In this document: positions 1 through 11,108 of the stretch, in pieces
How positions within the stretch are numbered: the stretch's first letter is position 1
Layout: every line of letters starts with the position of its first letter
Origin: Megalobrama amblycephala
Lineage: Eukaryota; Chordata; Actinopteri; Cypriniformes; Xenocyprididae
Assembly (NCBI RefSeq): GCF_018812025.1
Contig: NC_063057.1
Coordinates: forward strand, 15,741,963 to 15,805,962
DNA length: 64,000 bases
Direction of reading: 5' to 3'
The notes under the pieces: model-generated
Database searches by the model: none
What the model was told of the DNA's origin: nothing
What the model saw: the letters and a program-made list of their open reading frames with translations, nothing else
Program-made: the position numbers and the translations under genes

Positions 1-1124
1 CACAACGGAATCAAGTCACAACACAACGAAATAAAGCCACAACACAACGGAATCAAGCCACAACACAACGAAATAAAGCCACAACACAACGAAATAAAGC
101 CACAACACAACGAAATAAAGCCACAACACAACGGAATCAAGCCACAACACAACGGAATCAAGCCACAACACAACGGAATCAAGCCACAACACAACGAAAT
201 AAAGCCACAACACAACGAAATAAAGCCACAACACAACGGAATCAAGTCACAACACAACGAAATCAAGCCACAACACAACGAAATAAAGCCACAACACAAC
301 GGAATCAAGCCACAACACAACGGAATAAAGCCACAACACAACGAAATAAAGCCACAACACAACGAAATAAAGCCACAACACAACGGAATCAAGCCACAAC
401 ACAACGGAATAAAGCCACAACACAACGAAATCAAGCCACAACACAACGAAATAAAGCCACAACACAACGGAATCAAGCCACAACACAACGGAATAAAGCC
501 ACAACACAAGGAAATAAAGCCACAACACAACGAAATAAAGCCACAACACAACGGAATCAAGCCACAACACAACGAAATAAAGCCACAACACAACGGAATC
601 AAGCCACAACACAACGGAATCAAGCCACAACACAACGGAATAAAGCCACAACACAACGGAATCAAGCCACAACACAACGAAATCAAGCCACAACACAACG
701 GAATAAAGCCACAACACAACGGAATAAAGCCACAACACAACGGAATCAAGCCACAACACAACGGAATCAAGCCACAACACAATGAAATAAAGCCACAACA
801 CAACGGAATAAAGCCACAACACAACGGAATAAAGCCACAACACAACGAAATAAAGCCACAACACAACGGAATAAAGCCACAACACAACGGAAACAAGCCA
901 CAACACAACGAAATAAAGTCACAACACAACGGAATAAAGCCACAACACAACGGAATCAAGCCACAACACAACGAAATAAAGCCACAACACAACGGAATAA
1001 AGCCACAACACAACGGAATCAAGCCACAACACAACGGAATAAAGCCACAACACAACGGAAACAAGCCACAACACAACGGAATAAAGCCACAACACAACGG
1101 AAACAAGCCACAACGCAACGGAAA
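1..1124 (+). repeat. 21-bp minisatellite, left array
   Basis: About 53 head-to-tail copies of a 21-bp unit with two main variable positions (GGAATC, GGAATA, GAAATA, GAAATC). Because 21 is divisible by three and few units contain stops, long artefactual open frames of a seven-residue repeat (LWLYSVV) appear on the minus strand. They have no biological support as genes. Confidence 0.95.
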
Positions 1125-1796
1125 TGCTCCCGACCACTTGGGGGCTCTCAGAGCTCGGTAATATTACTATTCCTTGCCACTGTTCTATAAAGTCGACAGT
1201 TTTACAAAGATATCAATACCATGATTAGTTTTAAGTATGTAAGCATTGTATATCGACATGATATATTAATTAAAAATCAACTACGTTCACAATAGCTTCA
1301 TATTTATACTTGTGAATGATTTGACGCGATACCACGGCGCATGATAAAGGGAACATCCACCAATTCCACCAAGTGGTTAAAACGTATAATTTGTATTAAT
1401 TAAAATTACTTTTAACATTTAAAAACAGACATGTTCAAATTCCAAAGGTTGTTAATTCTTGTTGGTAAGACTGACAAGCTTTGGAATTTGAATATGTCTG
1501 TTTTTAAATGTTAAAAGTAATTTTAATGAATACAAATTATACGTTTTAACCACTTGGTGGGATTGGCAGACGTTCCCTTCATCATGCGCCGTGGTAGCGC
1601 GTCAAATCATTCACAAGTATAAATATGAAGCTATTTTGCACGTAGGTGATATTGAATTAATATTTCGTGTCGATATGCAGTGGTTACATACTGTTTAAAC
1701 TAATCGTGGTATTGACATTACTGCCGACTCTATAGAACAGTGGCAAGGAAAACTAACTTTACCGAGCTCTGAGAGCCCCCTAGTGGCCGGGAGCAT

Positions 1797-2462
1797 TTCC
1801 GTTGTGTTGTGGCTTGATTTCGTTGTGTTGTGGCTTTATTCCATTGTGTTGTGGCTTGATTCCGTTGTGTTGTGGCTTGATTCCGTTGTGTTGTGGCTTT
1901 ATTCCGTTGTGTTGTGGCTTTATTCCGTTGTGTTGTGGCTTGATTTCGTTGTGTTGTGGCTTTATTCCATTGTGTTGTGGCTTGATTCCGTTGTGTTGTG
2001 GCTTGATTCCGTTGTGTTGTGGCTTGATTTCGTTGTGTTGTGGCTTTATTCCGTTGTGTTGTGGCTTTATTCCGTTGTGTTGTGGCTTGATTTCGTTGTG
2101 TTGTGGCTTTATTCCGTTGTGTTGTGGCTTTATTCCGTTGTGTTGTGGCTTTATTCCGTTGTGTTGTGGCTTTATTCCGTTGTGTTGTGGCTTGATTCCG
2201 TTGTGTTGTGGCTCGATTCTGTTGTGTTGTGGCTTGATTTCGTTGTGTTGTGGCTTTATTCCGTTGTGTTGTGGCTTTATTCCGTTGTGTTGTGGCTTGA
2301 TTTCGTTGTGTTGTGGCTTTATTCCGTTGTGTTGTGGCTTTATTCCGTTGTGTTGTGGCTTTATTCCGTTGTGTTGTGGCTTTATTCCGTTGTGTTGTGG
2401 CTTTATTCCGTTGTGTTGTGGCTTGATTCCGTTGTGTTGTGGCTCGATTCTGTTGTGTTGTG
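1797..2462 (-). repeat. 21-bp minisatellite, right array (inverted)
   Basis: About 31 copies of the same 21-bp unit as at 1-1124 but on the opposite strand. Some multi-unit blocks recur, for example the run of units around 2040-2200 and again around 2240-2440, indicating a higher-order duplication of roughly 190-210 bp within the array. Open frames across it are repeat artefacts. Confidence 0.95.
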
Positions 2463-2651
2463 AACTTATGTTTGCTTTTTTAATTTCGTTGTGTTGTGCA
2501 CTACTGGGCCACCGTAGGTTAGCACACTATAACTTTACAGGGTTAAAATATGCACGTGTTCAAAAAATACTGTATCTCTCATAGAGACAGAGAGAGACAG
2601 AGGAAGGGGAATCCATGCTTTCTGAGATCAAAGCTTCCTCTGATCATCCTC

Positions 2652-2725
2652 TCTCACACACACACACACAAACACACACACACAGCACAGAATCATGCAA
2701 ACACAGACAATTCAGCAGCGTTCCA

Positions 2726-2786
<61 letters not shown>
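2652..2786. repeat. (CA)n microsatellites
   Basis: An imperfect CA run at about 2652-2693 and a pure (CA)30 run at 2727-2786, separated by a short non-repetitive segment. Short open frames of alternating HT or CV residues across them are artefacts. Confidence 0.97.
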
Positions 2787-2788
<2 letters not shown>

Positions 2789-2959
2789 ATGTCTAAAGAG
2801 ACAGCTTCCATACAAACAGCTGATAAATAAGACAAGCACATCCGAGAACACACACAAACCTTTGAAGCTATATCAGAGAGGATTTCATACTAAAATAAAG
2901 ATACATACTATTCTAATGGCATTGTTGAGTGTAACAAAACAGCAGTTACCCATGCAAAA

Positions 2960-3275
2960 CTCACTGCAACAATGTCAGGGTGTTGCTATGCGATTACTAA
3001 GGACTTTTGTGTGGTTTTTAGTGTACTAAGGTGTTACTGTAGCTGTATGCAGTTGCTAGGTTGTTTGGTGTGGTTGTTGGAATGTTCTGGGTGGTTGTTA
3101 GGTTGTTGCTAGAGTGTTGCGTTTGGATGGTTTCTAGGGTGTTCTGGATGGTTGATAAGCAATTACCAGAATGTTCTGGGTGAATTCTAAGTTGCTGATA
3201 GGGTTTTCTGAGTGGTTAGGTTGTTCAGAGTGGTTTCTATGCATTTGCTAGAGTTTTCTGGGTGGTTGCTGTTCT
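2960..3275 (+). repeat. Degenerate GGTTGCTAGGTTGTT minisatellite
   Basis: A roughly 300-bp stretch of irregular repeats built on words such as GTGGTTGCTAGG, GTTCTGGGTGG and GTTGTTGCTAGAGTGTT. The unit length varies around 20-40 bp. This kind of degenerate repeat is common in cyprinid introns. The remaining sequence from 2787 to 3834 looks unique. Confidence 0.7.
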
Positions 3276-3527
3276 GATTGGACAATCCGGCATTATTACA
3301 TCACACACACAGAAAATCTAAAAATGCAGTTTCCATACAAACAGCATTGTAGTTTGACAACCACATATCTAACAAGAACACAAACCTTATATTAATATGG
3401 ACCTCTCATTCACAGAATAATTTTTTCATACTAATATGTTTACCATTCTCCATGCCTAATTCTAGGTATGTTTTTATTTATTTACTTACTTTTCCATTTA
3501 CATTTTAGTTATGAAATGTTTTTACAA

Positions 3528-3630
3528 TTGAGGGCATCCCCAGATATTCCCAAAGGGAAGGTTTGTATGATTTAGGTCACTTCTTGGTACAAAATTTGTC
3601 CCTAAAGTATAACCAAGTAAACACACACCA
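3528..3630. repeat. Dispersed repeat shared with 11736-11840
   Basis: The segment reading GAGGGCATCC...CCCAAAGGGAAGGTTTG...CAAAGTATAACCAAGTAAACACAC recurs in diverged form at 11736-11840. A weaker trace (AGAGAGGTTTTGTCAGATTTAGCT) lies near 19200. No ends or coding potential are visible, so this is an old unclassified interspersed repeat. Confidence 0.5.
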
Positions 3631-3834
3631 GGGTAGCCTGAGGAAACCCTGGACTGAGAACAGAGTGTTCTTCTACTGCGTTTCACTTACTCTCACAGCT
3701 AGATGAATTATTCATCCATTTGAGCCCTTAAACCATTCACACACTCTCTCTCACTCTCTCTCTCTCTCAAAACTGAGCATGACAAATACAAAGTTCTGTC
3801 ATGAAACTCTAGATGGCGGCAGGCTCACAAGTCC

Positions 3835-4811
3835 TTAAAGGGATAGTTCACCCAAAAATTAACACAAAAGAAGATATTCTAAAGAATGTTGGTAATCGAC
3901 TTCCAAAGTAGGAAAAAATAGTATGGAAGTCAATGGCTACTGTCAACTGTCTGGTTACTAACATTCTTTAAAACAGAGGGTATGCATTGATGTCACTTTC
4001 CCGCCGGAACACACTCCCTCAGCCAGACAAATAAGCCTGCTGCATGACTGGATAGGGAAACTGCGAAAATGTGAGTACAACATGAGTAAAACAAAAGATT
4101 TAATAAAGGTTGGACTCGATAGTGTTCCTGTTACAACTTATCAAAGAACCAGTAATCCATGGATATTGACATGCAGGCAGGAATTGTGTTTCCAGACAAA
4201 TGTGCCTGATTTCGATGCCAAGGAAGCAAATTTGTCTGTGAACGCTTTATATAAATACAATATAGGTAGGTCTAAATCCGTGTGATCACTTATATTAATG
4301 TTATATATATATCATCCAGTCCTTAAACATATAGTTTTTGTCAATTTTTGTTTAAAAACATCCAATTACACAGGATATAAGATGGTAAATATTTAATTGA
4401 TGAGTTGTCAGTACAATATATAACAATACAATATATAGGTTAAGATTTTACCCCAAAATTCAACATATTGCCTGGAATCCAGTTGTTTCTGTAAATTGCA
4501 GCAATCCATTTGCTTCTCTTTCTTTAGCTTTTGGCAGTCTGTAAAAATATACCTCAGATTTGTACAGTCAGTTGCAAAGCTCTTTCCCATTTTTAATATT
4601 TTGTGTGTTTTTCACAGCATTCATGTTGAAAACCAACATGAGCTGATTGGCTCAGTGAGCGTAACCGCAGTCACTCCAGCCTACAATGACGTCTTGTGCA
4701 TACCCTCTATATCATCTGTTGTATTCAGCAGAAGGAAAAAACTCATACAGGTTTGGAACAACTTGAGTAAATTATGACAAAATTTTAATTTTGGGTGATC
4801 TATCCTTTTAA
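3835..4811. mobile_element. TTAA-flanked non-autonomous DNA transposon, 977 bp
   Basis: The element is bounded by TTAA at 3835-3838 and 4808-4811. The inverted termini are AAAGGGATAGTTCACCC on the left and the inverse GGGTGATCTATCCTTTT on the right. TTAA duplications point to a piggyBac-like or Kolobok-like mover. The termini belong to the very common AGTTCACCCAAAAATGAAAA family, also at 13935, 33267, 34333, 37746 and 48429. The interior differs from those palindromic relatives and holds two short open frames (4082-4285 and 4496-4777) that I do not recognise. Confidence 0.7.
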
Positions 4812-5039
4812 CTTAATCTGTTTGCAGTTACATTATTCTCTATAGGGCACAGCTGATTGGTTTCCACTGTATTGGTAGCCAATGAGCTCGCTGCTCAACA
4901 TTCAAATTCTTGCTTATTGTTTGCTGTAGCAGTTTTCAGCACATTTTCAGAAACCCTCCTCCCTCCCCAGCTCCACCTGTAAGGATCTGCTATAGGTGTG
5001 ATTCATGTATTGCTCAACAGCAGAATATTGTGTATGCAT

Positions 5040-6466
5040 TAGGGCTGGGACATTAAAGGTGCCCTAGATTCAAAATTTGAATTTACCTTGGCATAGTTGA
5101 ATAACAAGAGTTCAGTACATGGAAATGACATACATTGAGTTTCAAACTCCATTGCTTTCTCTTTCTTATGTAAATCTCATTTGTTTAAAAGACTTCCGGA
5201 AAACACGCGGATCTCAACATAACACCGACTGTTACGTAACAGTTGGGGTGTATGCCCCAATATGCCAGCCCATATTCCCAACATTATGAAAGGCATTAGA
5301 CAAGGGCAGCCAGTAACGTCTGGATCTGCACAGGTGAATCATCAGACTAGGTAAGCAAGAACAACAGCAAAAATGGCAGATGGAGCAATAATAACTGACA
5401 TGATATTTTAAGTGATATTTGTAAATTGTCTTTCTAAATGTTTCGTTAGCATGTTGCTAATGTACTGTTAAATGAGGTTAAAGTTACCATCGTTTCTTAC
5501 TGAATTCACGGAGACAAGAGTCGTCGCTATTTTCATTTTTAAACACTTGCAGTCTGTATAATTCATAAAAACAACATCATTCTTTATAAATCTCTCCAAC
5601 AGTGTAGCATTAGCCGTTAGCCACGGAGCACAGCCTCAGACTCATAGAGAATCAAATATAAACATCAAAATAAATACTTTACTCACATAATTCGAAGCAT
5701 GCATACAGCATGCATGACGAACATCTTGTAAAGATCCATTTGAGGGTTATATTAGCTGTGTGAACTTTGTAAATGTGCTGTAATATAATCGAGAGCTCGT
5801 GTGGCAGGGAGCACGCGAATTAAAGGGGCGGCGTGCTGAAAAAATCAGTGCATAGTTAATGATGCCCCAAAATAGGCAGTTAAAAAAATTAATTTAAAAA
5901 AATCTATGGGGTATTTTGAGCTGAAACTTCACAGACACATTCAGGGGACACCTTAGACTTACATTACATCTTGTGAAAAAGCATTCTTGGGCACCTTTAA
6001 ATCGTTGCATCGTGAACTGAGAAAAGATCATTGATCGATACTGAGATTTTCTGAATGCATTGCGATTCTCTCTTGCATCGATTCTGAGCTTAGTTTATAA
6101 CAGCAGATGGGACAATGTGCTTTAGAAACAGCTGTAATCTGCTTGCTTCCAATTCCTTACCCACACCACTTGAACCTTCTATAAAATAATCACTCATAAA
6201 GTTCGAAAAGGTTGAAGCAAATTACAAGGGTGTTTGCAGTGGGCTGTTTACATTAATCTCGCAACATAAAAGCATTCTGAGGTGCAAGTACACTCTTAGA
6301 CTCAGCCGAATGCACAAGCGCTCTTCTTCATGAGCATTTGAGTGTGCGATTAAAAACAAGCCATCTGCTGTTAAAAACGAATCGCAGAATCGATTCGAGA
6401 GTGCATCGCGATGCATTCGGAAAATCTCAGAATCGAGCGATACATTGATTTATTGTCCCAGCCCTA
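5040..6466. mobile_element. hAT-like MITE (TAGGGCTGGGACA termini), split by a nested element
   Basis: The outer inverted termini TAGGGCTGGGACA (5040) and TGTCCCAGCCCTA (ending 6466) are flanked by an imperfect 8-bp duplication, GTATGCAT (5032-5039) and GTATGTAT (6467-6474), as expected of hAT elements. The interior near 6001-6460 contains ATCG-rich words (ATCGATTC, GATTCGAGAG) typical of this cyprinid family. A second element occupies 5053-6000. No transposase is present, so it is non-autonomous. Confidence 0.75.
5053..6000 (+). mobile_element. TTAA-flanked element (AAAGGTGCC family), copy 1
   Basis: A 948-bp element between TTAA at 5053-5056 and 5997-6000, with short inverted termini AAAGGTGCCC and GGGCACCTTT. 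It is inserted 13 bp inside the hAT-like element at 5040. It matches along its length the copies at 16880-17835 (same orientation) and 59259-60220 (opposite). It carries a near-perfect palindrome around TTACGTAA at 5225-5246. No coding capacity. Confidence 0.85.
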
Positions 6467-6693
6467 GTATGTATTGGCAGTGGCAAGTTCTGTACTTGCT
6501 CTGCAGCAGCAGCAATAAAAGCAGCAGCAGCGTAGCAGATCTATTCCACCAAGACCAAACACATTAACATTGTCATACTCATTACCATGCCAAACTCTCA
6601 GAGAGTTATCATGAGAGAACTGAGAGCTGGAGCAAACAAAGTGTGTGTAGCATATGAGTTTAGAGGAAGAGAATATCCTGCTCACACACTGAC

Positions 6694-6990
6694 CTGTGTG
6701 TTAACGTCCATGTCGGCCTCCAGCAGCACTCGAACGGTAGAGTAATGGCCATTCCGTGCGGCCAGGTGTAGAGGTGTGTGCTTGCGTGTATTGCAGCTCA
6801 TGAGGTTGGGGTGGGCGGTCAGTAGCATGCGGACCACCTGCAGGCGGCCATACAGGGCAGCCAGATCCAGCGGCGTTTCCCCGTGACTGTTCCTCATGCT
6901 GGGGTCGGTCAGCTCCTGCAGCAAAACACGGACCACCTCTGAGTGACCGTACTGAGCCGCACAGTGCAGCGCCGTCTCCTTCTCAAGGTT
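6694..6990 (-). CDS. anks1b: anks1b, internal exon (ankyrin repeats 3-5)
   Basis: This 297-bp exon on the minus strand has 99 whole codons, phase 0 at both ends. A long pyrimidine tract of TCTCTC ending GATACAG precedes it and the donor GTCAG follows at 6693-6689. It begins [20 protein letters not shown] and contains three ankyrin repeats: [20 protein letters not shown] (residues about 5-24), [20 protein letters not shown] (about 38-57) and [20 protein letters not shown] (about 71-90). It ends EADMDVNTQ. The spacers LTDPSMRN and [12 protein letters not shown] are diagnostic of the ANKS1A/ANKS1B ankyrin block. It joins in frame to the exon at 17866-18022 across a 10.9-kb intron filled with transposons. 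The next exon of the family, starting around GSALHEAALFGK, is not found between 1 and 6693 and must lie further along the gene. No stop or frameshift is visible, so the gene looks functional here. Confidence 0.93.
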
Positions 6991-7501
6991 CTGTATCAGA
7001 GAGAGAGAGACAAAGAGAGACAGACAGCATGTTACTGTAATAGATTCACTATGAAGCATCCATTATCCAAACATGAGCTGTCATATAACCATGACAACTG
7101 TCTGTCAATCACTGACTGCCCTAAATAAGTCCTATAATGCAAAAAGGCTATTATCAGTTTTTTTTTTTACACATAAGATGATACACAACAGCAAAGATGC
7201 ACACCCTGATCGGATCCCTCTATAACATGAATGCTGGTTAAAACTGATAAAGACAAATTACTTGAAAGTGAAACATCTGAATGCATTAGCCTTCATGATG
7301 TCAACATATAGTAATTATTGATCTAATGGCAGTGCTGAGTGGGTGCTAGCTGTTTTTTAATATGGCTTATGATTCATCTTTATCTTTTTATTTTCATTGA
7401 TATTCATAGTCTGATTGCTTAGAAACGTGATAGCACAACTCTCCTCCATGTGCGCAAATGCTGTGGGACGAGTTAGAGGTTTGTTCAAATCTGTAAACCT
7501 A

Positions 7502-8434
7502 CAAGGCTACATTCACACTGCGAAAACACTGCTTCAGGAAGCTTTGAAGCTTTACGAATCCTTTGTTTTGAAACAATGGTTCAGAGTGCGTATCAAACTG
7601 ACAATCACATGACTTTGGCAGTTTGAGATCATTTGATACGCGCTCCGAACCACTGATTCAAAACAAAAGATTCGTAAAGCTTTGAAGCTTCATGAATCAG
7701 TGTTTTGAAATCACCCATCACTAGATATTGTTGAATGAAGTCGTTATTTCGTTTTTTTGCCAGACAAAAAATATTCTCGTCGCATCATAACATTAAGGTT
7801 GAACCACTGTAGTCACATGAATGGTTTTAAATATGTCTTTAGTAGCTTTCTGTGCATCTGAAGTCTAAATTACCTTGCTCTCAATACAGGCCTCACTGAG
7901 CCATCAAATTTTATCAAGAATGTCTTAATTTGTGTTCTGAAGATGAACGAAGGTCTTACGGGTGTGGAACGACATGAGGGTGAATAATTAACGACAGAAT
8001 TTTCATTTTTGGGTGAACTAACCCTTTAATGCTCAATTCCAATTTTTGCTCAAATCTGATGTTTTTGTATAGCTGTTCACATTGTTGTTTTAAATGTGGC
8101 TAATATCAGATTTCCAATGTGAACAGATCATGGTTCTGAACTGACCTGCATGCGCAAAAGAACGATACAAAAGGGGTTGCCAGATTTTTAGCACAAAATC
8201 AACTCAATCGCTTCTCAAAGCTAGTCCAAAACTAGCCCAATTGCGTTCAGTGAGGTATCCAGGTAAAAATCACATTCCGGGGCTCAAATATCTCGTTAAC
8301 GTGGTCGCTTCAGCCCACGGAGTTACAAAACAACCTGCGGCAACAGTGAAAAAGTAACCCAATTATGCGTGAAAATCACGGACTTGGCAACACACACAGT
8401 GCGCCGTCATATGGAAGTAAACACAGAGGGCGTT
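7502..8434 (+). mobile_element. Fragmented hAT-like MITE (GGCTACGTTCACACT family) carrying a TTAA element
   Basis: The left terminus GGCTACATTCACACTGCG (about 7504-7521) runs directly into the middle of a TTAA-family element. That element ends at TTAA 8026-8029, after which the MITE resumes with CTCAATTCCAATTTTTGCTC. The arrangement implies insertion of the TTAA element into this MITE followed by a deletion removing its left half. The MITE body then parallels the intact neighbour at 8435, with an extra roughly 190-bp block around 8200-8380. Confidence 0.65.
7522..8029 (-). mobile_element. TTAA-flanked palindromic MITE, left half deleted
   Basis: The right half of the AGTTCACCC family remains. 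It contains the family's inverted internal segment AAGCTTTGAAGCTTTACGAATC near 7540 and its inverse near 7670, and ends with TTTTGGGTGAACTAACCC and TTAA at 8026-8029. The left terminus is missing. Confidence 0.7.
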
Positions 8435-8945
8435 AGGCTACGTTCACACTGCGAGCCTTAATTCTTAATTCCGATTTTTGCTCAGATCTGATTTTTTTTT
8501 GTGTGTGTGTAGCTGTTCACATTGTTGTTTTAAATATGGCCAATATCAGATCTCCAGTGTGAACAGATCATGGTTCTGAACTGACCTGCATGCGCAAAAG
8601 AACAATACAAACGGGGTTGCCAGGTTTTTACCACAAAATCACACACAGCGTGCTGTCATACGCAAGTAAATAAGGAGGGCATTAAAGTAAGTGATTACGT
8701 GTTTATTTATAATGTGATCTGTCGTGGAAACCAGTGAAATTATGCGCAGGCAATATGAAAAATAAAGACAATGATGTGACAAAAGAGAGCAGAGTTTTGA
8801 AACTTTTACGATACGAAAGCCCTCACGTTTTGCTTGTATTATAGAGCTGTCTCTGTAATGCTTGCGAGTTCTGACAGATATGAGTTACATGTGGGCAAAA
8901 AAATTCGATTTGGGCCACATTTACATCTAGTGTGAACGTAGCCCA
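8435..8945 (+). mobile_element. MITE with GGCTACGTTCACACT termini
   Basis: The inverted ends GGCTACGTTCACACT (about 8436) and AGTGTGAACGTAGCC (ending about 8943) bound a roughly 510-bp element. It largely repeats the neighbour at 7502-8434, for example AGCTGTTCACATTGTTGTTT at both 8071 and 8510. Termini of this kind are typical of cyprinid hAT MITEs. I could not see a clean target duplication, so a tandem duplication of one element is an alternative to two insertions. Confidence 0.65.
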
Positions 8946-10480
8946 AGTGTACTGAGAATATCATCCACCAATGAAACTGTAACTGAGCATTGATAAACAG
9001 GCCATAACCCTATTATCACTTAACAGCACCCTCTACTGCCACTACTGCACACCACATTTGTTCTCTTGACTTGTGTGTTTAGAGGGGTGCTCCAACAAAC
9101 TCAGAAATGAGCAGTCATGTCTGTAGCATGAAGACAGAAGGAGCATTCGTGCAGGTCTGCCAATAGACAAGAGAGCTGCAGCAAGCAGCCGCTTTAACTG
9201 CAATGACTTATTTCAAGCAAATGGGTTCCTTAATTAGCCAGACATGATTGAAAATGATGATAAGAGACTCCCAGTCCCTGAAGCAGCACAAAGAAACAGA
9301 CCTGATACTGCAGACAGATTTCTCTCGCTCTCTCAAACTCTCTGCCCTGCCTTTCTTCCTTTAATCTCCCTTTTTTCAGCCTTGAACACCACACAAACAC
9401 ACACACGAGGGGTAATTTCCTGCATCCATGAGCGCAGCCTCCGTCGTGCATCTGTATGTTGGCCAGACAGCACAATATCCAGAGAGACAGCAGGCCGCTT
9501 TCCCACTCCATACTGTTCACGCCCTATTGGTTAATATCCAAGACGGGCTGTCATGATAAAACAACAGAAGAACAGGCAATCACATTCAATAAATGAAATG
9601 GCACATAACAGTGACGGCGTATCTAGAGCGATCAGCACTTTAGATGACACAAAACACATAATTAAAGTATAAAATAGACAAACAGTCTCAACAAAAGTGC
9701 TTTGTTCAAAGATGAGGACCTCGTGAGTCTCGTCTCTTAGCGGAGCACTAAAGCAGATGTACAGACAGACAGTACTGCCCACGGGAGGATAGAGGAGGTG
9801 TGGAAGAGCGCATTAGTCTCGGCTATCCTGTACTGTACAATCCAGTGCAGTTTTATGTGGATTTTTGAGCGACTATTGTAGAATTAAAGGAATATACCCT
9901 AGTGAAAAAAATCTATACCAAAATGTATTTAAAATACACTTATTTTATACTAAGTATACTACAAATCTATTGACAAAATGCTTGAGACTTACTGATATAA
10001 ATATTATAATTAAACTTTATTTGGAGTACCTCTTCATTGCACAAAGCACATTTCTTAATATTATGCCTAAAATGTGTTTTAATATCACTATTAGTAAGGA
10101 TAGTATGATCTCTGTATAATATTGGTCTTTAAATGCAAGATATTTTAAGTGAACTTGCAATAGTTCCTCTTTAGCATAATCAAATATACTTAAGTGTATC
10201 TTTAGTTGGACCTCTGCGCTATTTCCGGATAACTAAAGTGCATTAAGTACATAATTAGTTGTTACAATTTAGCAGACTTTAAGTGTACCAATTTAAGTAC
10301 AATTGCAGGGTATTTATATTAAGTACATAAATATGTAAATGTATTTGTAATGTACTTAATAATAAAATAATATATTATAATATATTATATATAATATATA
10401 ATATATAAAAAATAATATATATATAGTATATTTATTTGAAGTTAAGCTCACTAGACAACATTTAATGGTGATTGTCACAT

Positions 10481-10595
10481 AAAATAAAATAAAATAAAAT
10501 AAAATAAAATAAAATAAAATAAAATAAAATAAAATAAAATAAAATAAAATAAAATAAAATAAAATAAAATAAAATAAAATAAAATAAAATAAAAT
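10481..10595 (+). repeat. (AAAAT)23 pentanucleotide array
   Basis: A pure TAAAA/AAAAT array of 115 bp. Apparent open frames of ILFYF residues across it are artefacts. The flank 10320-10440 is extremely AT-rich (ATATAATATATAATAT). Confidence 0.97.
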
Positions 10596-11108
10596 ATTAT
10601 GCTCTGAATATTCCTTCGTATAAACCATGCCTTTCCATACACAGAAAGTCCAGAGGTAACCATTGAACTATAAACACATGATTCGACTTATTCTCTCACA
10701 TACTGTACTCTTGTTTGGCTACGGCTGGAAGTGACCTCATACTACTGACCTGTGCTAAAAAGAGGGTGAGAGTGTTAACACGGCGGATCTGACACCGGGA
10801 CTCACAAACACATCTGGCAAACTCTGTGTGTGTGTGAGAGAGGGAAAAATAGAGGAATTCAGAGGGCCGTCTCTTGTGGGCTCAGAGAATCTAGAGTCAG
10901 AGAAAAATGGTGTAACCTTTCGTCCTCCCAGCCAGAAAACAAAACATTCCTGAGTAACGAACAAAACTATTTTCTCACACTCTCTCTCTCTCTTTCAAAC
11001 ACATACTGACTCATCTACTAAGCATCTATGCCCATATGCTCAAAAACACACATCTCAGCTATCTAAATATGTCTATTGTTTTAACATAAAAGTATTTTAA
11101 AATATATT

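Larger units (their letters stand above)
1..2500. mobile_element. Foldback-like element with tandem-repeat arms (left end outside window)
   Basis: This is one very large inverted repeat. The left arm, 1-1124, is about 53 copies of a 21-bp unit (core CACAACGGAATCAAGCC, with variants GAAATAAAG and GGAATAAAG). The right arm, 1797-2462, is about 31 copies of the same unit in reverse orientation (TTGTGGCTTTATTCCG), with one degenerate copy reaching about 2498. Between them, 1125-1796 is itself an imperfect palindrome: the stretch from GCTCCCGACCACTTGGGGGC at 1126 pairs with its inverse ending at 1796, and AACGTATAATTTGT at 1381 pairs with its inverse near 1540. The two halves meet at an unpaired spacer around 1450-1478. 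Such architecture, inverted repeats made of internal tandem repeats, is known from Drosophila Foldback elements. No transposase is visible. The target duplication cannot be tested because the left end is off the window. Confidence 0.7.

Noticed and set aside
16..1137. Long minus-strand open frames of a repeated hydrophobic heptad (LWLYSVV)
   Set aside because: They are a by-product of a 21-bp tandem repeat with few stop codons. The same repeat gives cysteine-rich or hydrophobic frames in other phases and no gene signals are present.
2499..2503. CACTA motif as the start of an EnSpm/CACTA transposon
   Set aside because: No inverse TAGTG terminus at a plausible distance and no 3-bp duplication found. 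More likely part of the foldback element's outer boundary.
1783..2584. Two overlapping plus-strand frames of 226 and 260 residues
   Set aside because: Same 21-bp repeat in inverse orientation; two frames open at once shows repeat artefact rather than coding.
10356..10663. Open frames of ILFYF residues
   Set aside because: They translate an (AAAAT)n array.
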